A stretch of DNA of 64,000 nt from Paenibacillus borealis (lineage in GTDB: Bacteria; Bacillota; Bacilli; Paenibacillales; Paenibacillaceae), in assembly GCF_000758665.1 (NCBI RefSeq), contig NZ_CP009285.1, positions 2,604,001-2,668,000 of the forward strand, read 5' to 3'. The position numbers and the translations under genes were made by a program. The notes under the pieces are model-generated. The model ran no database searches. It was not told the DNA's origin and was given only the letters and a program-made list of their open reading frames with translations. The first letter of the stretch is position 1. Every line of letters starts with the position of its first letter. Positions 59,708-64,000 of the stretch are shown here, in pieces.

Positions 59708-61062
59708 TTAAGACACTGTATGTGCGCGTCATTCTCACATTCCTCGGCATCATTATTTTCAGTCTGATCTGTTCCTTTTTGATTGGCTTGTATGTTTTTC
59801 AGCAGCAAATCAGCTATAAGGGACAGAGCGAGATGATCGCAGTGGGCAAGGAGATCATTCACCGCTATGATGAAGCCAAGCCTAAAGATACGGACGAGTT
59901 CCTGAATAGTATGGTTAAGGTATCGGCACACCCGATCCACCTATACAATCCGTCCGGGGAACATTCATTTTACGGACTCCCGGACAGTCCTTCTGTCACC
60001 ATCACCTCTGAAGCTGCCCGGCAAGTGCTGCAGGGGAAGATCTACCGTTCTTCTGCGGAGGATAAGGAGATATTCGTCGGAATGCCCTTTATGCTCAGGG
60101 GGGAATGGCATGCGATGTTCCTGCAGTATTCTGCCGAGAACGAGAATATCGTCAACCGGATGATGCTCTTTGTGCTTTTGCTAGTACTACTGCTGGGGAG
60201 CATATGCATTGTAATTGCGGCCAGATATCTGGTGGAGCCGATAAAAGCTTTGACAAATGCCACGAAAAGACTGGCCAAGGGTGATTACGAGGTGGATCTT
60301 AAAGTAAACCGTGTGGACGAAATCGGGGATTTGACGCGAAGCTATGTGGAAATGGCCGGGGAACTGAAGCAGCTCGAGCAGATGAGGCAGGATTTCGTCT
60401 CGAGCGTCTCCCATGAAATCCAGACTCCGCTTACGTCCATTTCCGGCTTTGCCAAGGCACTGCAGAACCATGATCTTATTGCGGAAGAGGAACGTAAGGA
60501 CTATCTGGATATCATTATTGCGGAGAGTGGACGTCTGTCGAGGCTAAGTGATAATCTGCTGAAGCTGGCTTCCCTGGATTCCGAGCACCATCCCTTCACA
60601 GCTGCCGCCTTCCGTCTTGACGAGCAGATTCGAACCATCGTTGTGACCTGTGAGCCGCAATGGTCAGCCCGAAGCATCGTGATCGATCTGGAGCTGCCGG
60701 AAGCAGTCCATATCGAGGGGGATGAAGATCAGCTGAAGCAGGTATGGATGAATCTGCTCAGCAACAGCATTAAGTTCACGCCGGAAGGCGGCAAGATCCG
60801 CATCAGTATAGACAGCAGTGCAGCGGAGGTGTCCGTCATCATCAGCGATAACGGCATCGGGATTTCCCCGGAAGATTTCACCGCTATATTCCAAAGATTC
60901 TATAAAGTTGACAAGTCGCGCAGCAGAAATAACAACGGGAACGGTCTGGGACTTGCGATCGTCAAAAAAATCGTCTCCCTGCATCAGGGGAGCATTGAGG
61001 TGGACGGTGCGGCTGGAGGGGGGACAACGATTACCGTCAGGTTGCCCGTACGCCAGACATGA
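59704..61062 (+). CDS. HAMP/HisKA sensor histidine kinase
   Basis: A 452-residue kinase overlapping the regulator by four bases (ATGA). Transmembrane segments are near residues 4-30 (VRVILTFLGIIIFSLICSFLI) and 158-180 (FVLLLVLLLGSICIVIAA), with an extracytoplasmic sensor of about 130 residues between. HAMP (RYLVEPIKALTNATKRLAKG) leads to HisKA with H237 in SVSHEIQTPLTSI. HATPase_c has MNLLSNSIKFTPEGG, DNGIGISPEDF and NNGNGLGLAIVKK. Its layout is that of envelope-stress kinases such as VanS-like or CssS-like proteins. With the serine hydrolase, it forms a three-gene operon. Confidence 0.95.
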   Translation: MIKTLYVRVILTFLGIIIFSLICSFLIGLYVFQQQISYKGQSEMIAVGKEIIHRYDEAKPKDTDEFLNSMVKVSAHPIHLYNPSGEHSFYGLPDSPSVTITSEAARQVLQGKIYRSSAEDKEIFVGMPFMLRGEWHAMFLQYSAENENIVNRMMLFVLLLVLLLGSICIVIAARYLVEPIKALTNATKRLAKGDYEVDLKVNRVDEIGDLTRSYVEMAGELKQLEQMRQDFVSSVSHEIQTPLTSISGFAKALQNHDLIAEEERKDYLDIIIAESGRLSRLSDNLLKLASLDSEHHPFTAAAFRLDEQIRTIVVTCEPQWSARSIVIDLELPEAVHIEGDEDQLKQVWMNLLSNSIKFTPEGGKIRISIDSSAAEVSVIISDNGIGISPEDFTAIFQRFYKVDKSRSRNNNGNGLGLAIVKKIVSLHQGSIEVDGAAGGGTTITVRLPVRQT

Positions 61063-61159
61063 TGAAATCCTTGAATTGCCGGTCCGCTGCCCGGTCTTCC
61101 TCCGTAACCAAGCCGCCCCGCAGGATTCTTGGAAAGGGTGCTGTAGTAGAGGCTAAACT

Positions 61160-61208
61160 AAAAAAGAATGATAGAATATGTTTTTAGCACAGTCTATCAT
61201 CCTTTTTC
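61160..61208. terminator. Bidirectional terminator between convergent genes
   Basis: GAATGATAGA and TCTATCATCC form a stem with A-rich and T-rich flanks on both sides, serving the kinase operon on the plus strand and the YheC/YheD operon on the minus strand. Confidence 0.75.
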
Positions 61209-61339
61209 GATGGGTTAAGAATTTTTCAACTGATTCCTGTCTTAGGCTGAAGCTTCAGAAATTCGATTCGTTTCCTGCTAAATTATGCAGATAGCTTCTT
61301 TCATCAGAAGCAGGCAAGTCATCTGTCTGTACTAAGCAT

Positions 61340-62470
61340 CTATTCCTCCACCGTCTTCGCCGAGCTCGGCGTATTCTTGTTCTTATACACCCACATCGCA
61401 TACTCCAGCGGGCGGATCAGCGCTTTGCGGTAGGTGGCGCTGTCGCCGGAGCGGGCGAAGACTTCGCGGGCCGGCTTGGGGTTGACCTCCAGCACGTAGA
61501 TCTTGCCCTCGCGGTCGATCGCGAGGTCGAGCGCCAGCTCGCAGAGTGCGCCGAAGCTGTCTTCGAGGTATGCGGCGGCTTCGAGTCCCAGCTTCTCGGC
61601 GGTCCGCATGGCCTTGTCGGCCCGCTCTTCGCTGCCAAGCCACTGCTTCAGCAGGACCTCCGCCTTCATGGCATGCCCGCCGCCATGAAGGTTCGAGGTG
61701 ACGCTGCGGGCAGCGCCCACCCGGCCGGCCATGCCGGTGAATTCCCAGACGCCCTGGCCATTCTTCTGCACGAGCATACGGTAGTCATGGAACCGTCCGC
61801 TCGGCAGACGCAGCGGAATGCCCTGCTGGACGAGGAACCGTCCGCCGAGGCACCACTGGCGCACGATCGACTCCAGGCGGTTCAGCGTCACCTTGCGGGG
61901 GGCAATGATCTGGCGGCTCTGACGGCGTCCCTGGATATCGTAGAGATGCTTGCCTTCCCGCTGCCGTTCAATCCGCAGGATGCCGCGTCCGCCGGTGCCG
62001 TTAATCGGCTTGACGTAAACAACCGGACTGAACTTCAGCATCCGGTGGAGATCAGCGGAAGACTGATATAGAAGAGTCTCCGGCATATGCTGCCGGAAAC
62101 GGCTGCGCTGGGAGAAGGTCTGATGCACCGTCCATTTATTACGCAGCGGACGGTTCAGGAAGGTCAGGTGGTCATACCGTGCGCGGAAGCGCAGCAGCTG
62201 CTGGAACCGCTGGCTGCGCTGAATCCGGCAGCGGTCATAGATCATGTTCGGGAAGGAGCGCCATTTGCGCGACCATGTTCCGCTTTTAATATCATAGACA
62301 AGGGCATTGATCTGTTCTTTGCTTACATGCACATCTGCGGGGGTAAACACAAAGACATCCAGGCCTATCCGGCTGCCTTCAATAATCATCCTCCGGTACA
62401 CGCTCTTCTCCTCAAGCTGTTTGGCGTCGTTCAGATACAGCGTGAGGATGCCTAAGACGGGCTCTGGCAC
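61340..62470 (-). CDS. YheC/YheD-family ATP-grasp protein (spore coat-associated), full length
   Basis: A 376-residue protein of the YheC/YheD family. The GTG start at 62470 has AAGGTGA seven bases upstream and gives MPEPVLGILTLYLNDAKQLEEK. The N-terminal part shows FVFTPADVHV and PNMIYDRCRIQRSQRF. The ATP-grasp domain includes VVYVKPINGTGGRGILRIE, PLRLPSGRFHDYRMLVQKNG, GRVGAARSVTSNLHGGG and LEVNPKPAREVF near the end. The enzyme family probably ligates an amino acid or amine to a cell-wall or coat component during sporulation; the substrate is not established. It overlaps the GNAT gene by 19 bases. Confidence 0.9.
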   Translation of the reverse strand: MPEPVLGILTLYLNDAKQLEEKSVYRRMIIEGSRIGLDVFVFTPADVHVSKEQINALVYDIKSGTWSRKWRSFPNMIYDRCRIQRSQRFQQLLRFRARYDHLTFLNRPLRNKWTVHQTFSQRSRFRQHMPETLLYQSSADLHRMLKFSPVVYVKPINGTGGRGILRIERQREGKHLYDIQGRRQSRQIIAPRKVTLNRLESIVRQWCLGGRFLVQQGIPLRLPSGRFHDYRMLVQKNGQGVWEFTGMAGRVGAARSVTSNLHGGGHAMKAEVLLKQWLGSEERADKAMRTAEKLGLEAAAYLEDSFGALCELALDLAIDREGKIYVLEVNPKPAREVFARSGDSATYRKALIRPLEYAMWVYKNKNTPSSAKTVEE

Positions 62471-62970
62471 AGGAGTTCACCTTCTTGTGGGAGAATAGTA
62501 GCACCGGCTGCAGTCCGGAGAGACCGCAGCAGCAGCGTGGGCTTGCCCGTAGGGCCGTTAACCAGGTCTACGGCGGCAAGCCCGCTGTTGAAGCACATTT
62601 TCAGACTGGCAGGGTTATCGCAGGCCACATGACATTCAAGCTGCCCAAGACGTTCCAGCTGCGCGGTAAGCAGGGCTGTGCCGGTATGCCTGTTACGGTA
62701 CAGGGGATGAACGGCAACTACACAGGCCTCCTTGCCGTAGCCGGAGACGAAGCTGACGCCTGCGAGCTGGCGGCCGTTCTGTCCCCGTACAGTGGCAACG
62801 AGCAGCGAAACTCCCGGCAGGGCGAGCTGATCCGGTGTCAACCGGGCCAGCTGCCTGCATCCGCGGAGCGTAATCCGCTGCTCCCCATACTCCCTCAGGA
62901 ACTCAAGCAGTCCCGACAGCCGGGAATTCCACTGTACGGGATTGCTGTCATAGAGTGAGGATATCTGCAT
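62452..62970 (-). CDS. GNAT-family N-acetyltransferase
   Basis: A 172-residue acetyltransferase. ATG 62970 is chosen because GGAAGTGAC precedes it; the frame extends upstream to 63075 through the next gene without a site. The GNAT core appears as VSLLVATVRGQNGRQLAGVSFV (strands), then VVAVHPLYRNRHTGTALLTA, the acetyl-CoA loop with R/N-R-H-x-G-x-A, followed by LECHVACDNPASLKMCFNSGLAAVDLV. It lies between two YheC/YheD genes with a 22-base gap on one side and a 19-base overlap on the other. A role in modifying the product of the ATP-grasp proteins is suggested by this order only. Confidence 0.85.
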   Translation of the reverse strand: MQISSLYDSNPVQWNSRLSGLLEFLREYGEQRITLRGCRQLARLTPDQLALPGVSLLVATVRGQNGRQLAGVSFVSGYGKEACVVAVHPLYRNRHTGTALLTAQLERLGQLECHVACDNPASLKMCFNSGLAAVDLVNGPTGKPTLLLRSLRTAAGATILPQEGELLCQSPS

Positions 62971-62992
62971 GGTGTCACTTCCTTTACGGGTT

Positions 62993-64000
62993 TTATTGGG
63001 GCTTGGTCTGGCGGGACAGATGCTGGCCATATTGGAAAATACGTTCCAGCGACAGCTTGCGGATCGCCGGCTCATCGAATTTCATCGGCCGGGAATTGGC
63101 CTCGAAGAACCACAGTCCGCCTTCTTCATCGACGCCGAGGTCCATTGACATCTCACCCAGCATGGTGGCCGAAGCCCGTTCAATCTGCCGGGCAATCAGC
63201 AGGGCGGTCGTGGGGACATTCTTCAGGATGGCTGCAGCCTGCTCCGCCCCGAAGGTCCCCTCCAGCATGCTGGAGGGCTCTTCAATGCTGCCGCCGCGCG
63301 GCACATGGGTAGTGATGCTGCGGGCACCGGCCAGCCGTGCGCCAATGCCGGTGACCGCCCAGGCACCCCGGCCGTTCTTCTGCAGCAGCACGCGCAGATC
63401 GAAGGGACGCCCGCGGTGCGCAGCAAGCACAATGGCCTGCTGCACAATATAGCGGGATACCCCCTTCTCCCTGACGATTCTGGCCCACAGGCGTTCGATG
63501 GACGCGGCTTTGTAGGTCGTGTTCTTCTTGCCGCTCTGGATCTGCAGCCGGTAAGGCAGCAGGGCATCTGCCCGGTACCTCAGCCGCATAATCCCTTTGC
63601 CCGCTTTACCGTTCTCCGGCTTGAGGTAGAGGCTGTCGTGATTCTTCAGCATGGCCGTCAGGGTTGCTGCACTACGCAGGCGGCGGGTCTTGGGCACATG
63701 CTTTGAAGTAGCTTTGGATTCCTTGAGCCACTCGAAGAGATTCCATTTATTGAAAAAGTTCGGGTTATACAGCTGAATCTCAGGATGCTCCAGACATTCC
63801 GCTATTTTGCGGGCGACCGGTGCTTTCTCCTCTTCATCCCTGTTCGGAATCCGGTTATAAATCACCTGCGGCAGCGGAACAGGAATGGAGTACCAGAGCT
63901 TGCCGCTGGCAGAGGGGACGTAGCCGTTCACCATCCGCTCCTCAAGCTTAAGGTCACGGACGGTGACAACATATACTAGATAGCCCATTTCTTTGCCGGT
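62993..64000 (-). CDS. YheC/YheD-family ATP-grasp protein, cut by window edge
   Basis: The frame is open from the window edge, so the visible 335 codons are the C-terminal part; no start can be assigned, although an ATG lies at 63988. Residues near the edge (YLVYVVTVRDLKLEER, then LPQVIYNRIPNR) correspond to the region after the small N-terminal domain in the family. The ATP-grasp domain shows DSLYLKPENGKAGKGIMRL, GRPFDLRVLLQKNGRGAW, GARSITTHVPRGGSI and WFFEANSRPMKFDEP. It is a different branch from the protein at 61340. Both are probably made during sporulation and share this operon with the GNAT gene. Confidence 0.9.
   Translation of the reverse strand, partial: TGKEMGYLVYVVTVRDLKLEERMVNGYVPSASGKLWYSIPVPLPQVIYNRIPNRDEEEKAPVARKIAECLEHPEIQLYNPNFFNKWNLFEWLKESKATSKHVPKTRRLRSAATLTAMLKNHDSLYLKPENGKAGKGIMRLRYRADALLPYRLQIQSGKKNTTYKAASIERLWARIVREKGVSRYIVQQAIVLAAHRGRPFDLRVLLQKNGRGAWAVTGIGARLAGARSITTHVPRGGSIEEPSSMLEGTFGAEQAAAILKNVPTTALLIARQIERASATMLGEMSMDLGVDEEGGLWFFEANSRPMKFDEPAIRKLSLERIFQYGQHLSRQTKPQ

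Overview
The window looks like chromosome of a Paenibacillus-type, endospore-forming, polysaccharide-degrading Firmicute. This is inferred from gene content, not from a marker gene: four YesM/YesN-type two-component systems next to CUT1 sugar ABC transporters, lipoprotein substrate-binding proteins, GH2, GH35 and GH36 galactosidases, an AbrB regulator with Spo0A-box-like sites upstream, and YheC/YheD spore-coat ATP-grasp proteins at the right edge. Shine-Dalgarno sites are strong, and GTG or TTG starts are common. I saw no rRNA, tRNA, CRISPR array, transposase or phage gene.

Layout. (1) 1-4.8 kb: the start of an HxlR-type regulator, divergent from an aldo/keto reductase and an NAD-dependent epimerase, then a methyltransferase, a DUF1877 protein and a CapA-like protein. 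(2) 4.9-17.2 kb, galactoside locus 1: GH2, HK/RR, two permeases and binding protein, GH35. (3) 17.2-18.6 kb: a gene-free, repeat-rich stretch. (4) 18.6-27.9 kb, galactoside locus 2: two permeases divergent from HK/RR, then binding protein and GH36 alpha-galactosidase. (5) 28.1-33.2 kb: a bactofilin-like protein with a small membrane protein and a MarR regulator, AbrB, a PadR regulator with a YhgE/ABC-2 membrane protein, and a HAD phosphatase. (6) 33.4-43.6 kb: a short YesN-like regulator, an FAD oxidoreductase, a three-gene unit (organic-anion permease, HyuA-like protein, HEXXH protein), then a YesM-like kinase joined to a binding protein with no permeases. (7) 44.1-46.7 kb: NhaP-type antiporter and CueP-like protein. 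(8) 47.2-54.6 kb: a fourth HK/RR with permease-permease-binding protein. (9) 54.8-61.1 kb: two small membrane proteins, a nuclease-fold protein with a C-terminal helical domain, and a penicillin-binding-like serine hydrolase with an OmpR/HisKA system. (10) 61.3-64.0 kb: YheC/YheD, GNAT, YheC/YheD on the minus strand, the last running off the window.

How the genes work together. Loci 1, 2 and 8 each have a sensor kinase that probably detects a sugar outside the cell, an AraC-type regulator that switches on a transporter, and in loci 1 and 2 a galactosidase that cleaves the imported or external galactoside. No CUT1 ATPase gene is present, so a shared MsmX/UgpC-like ATPase elsewhere is presumed. 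Locus 6 has the same kinase, regulator and binding-protein parts, but they are split around a metabolic cassette.

The gene-free stretches carry several repeat families: a seven-unit hairpin array, a palindromic TTGTTGTA/TACAACAA family at five places, a 130-bp element present twice in inverted orientation, and hexa-, nona- and trinucleotide microsatellites. These, the bactofilin/MarR unit, the HyuA-like/HEXXH cassette and the split sensor unit are the parts least explained by ordinary annotation.
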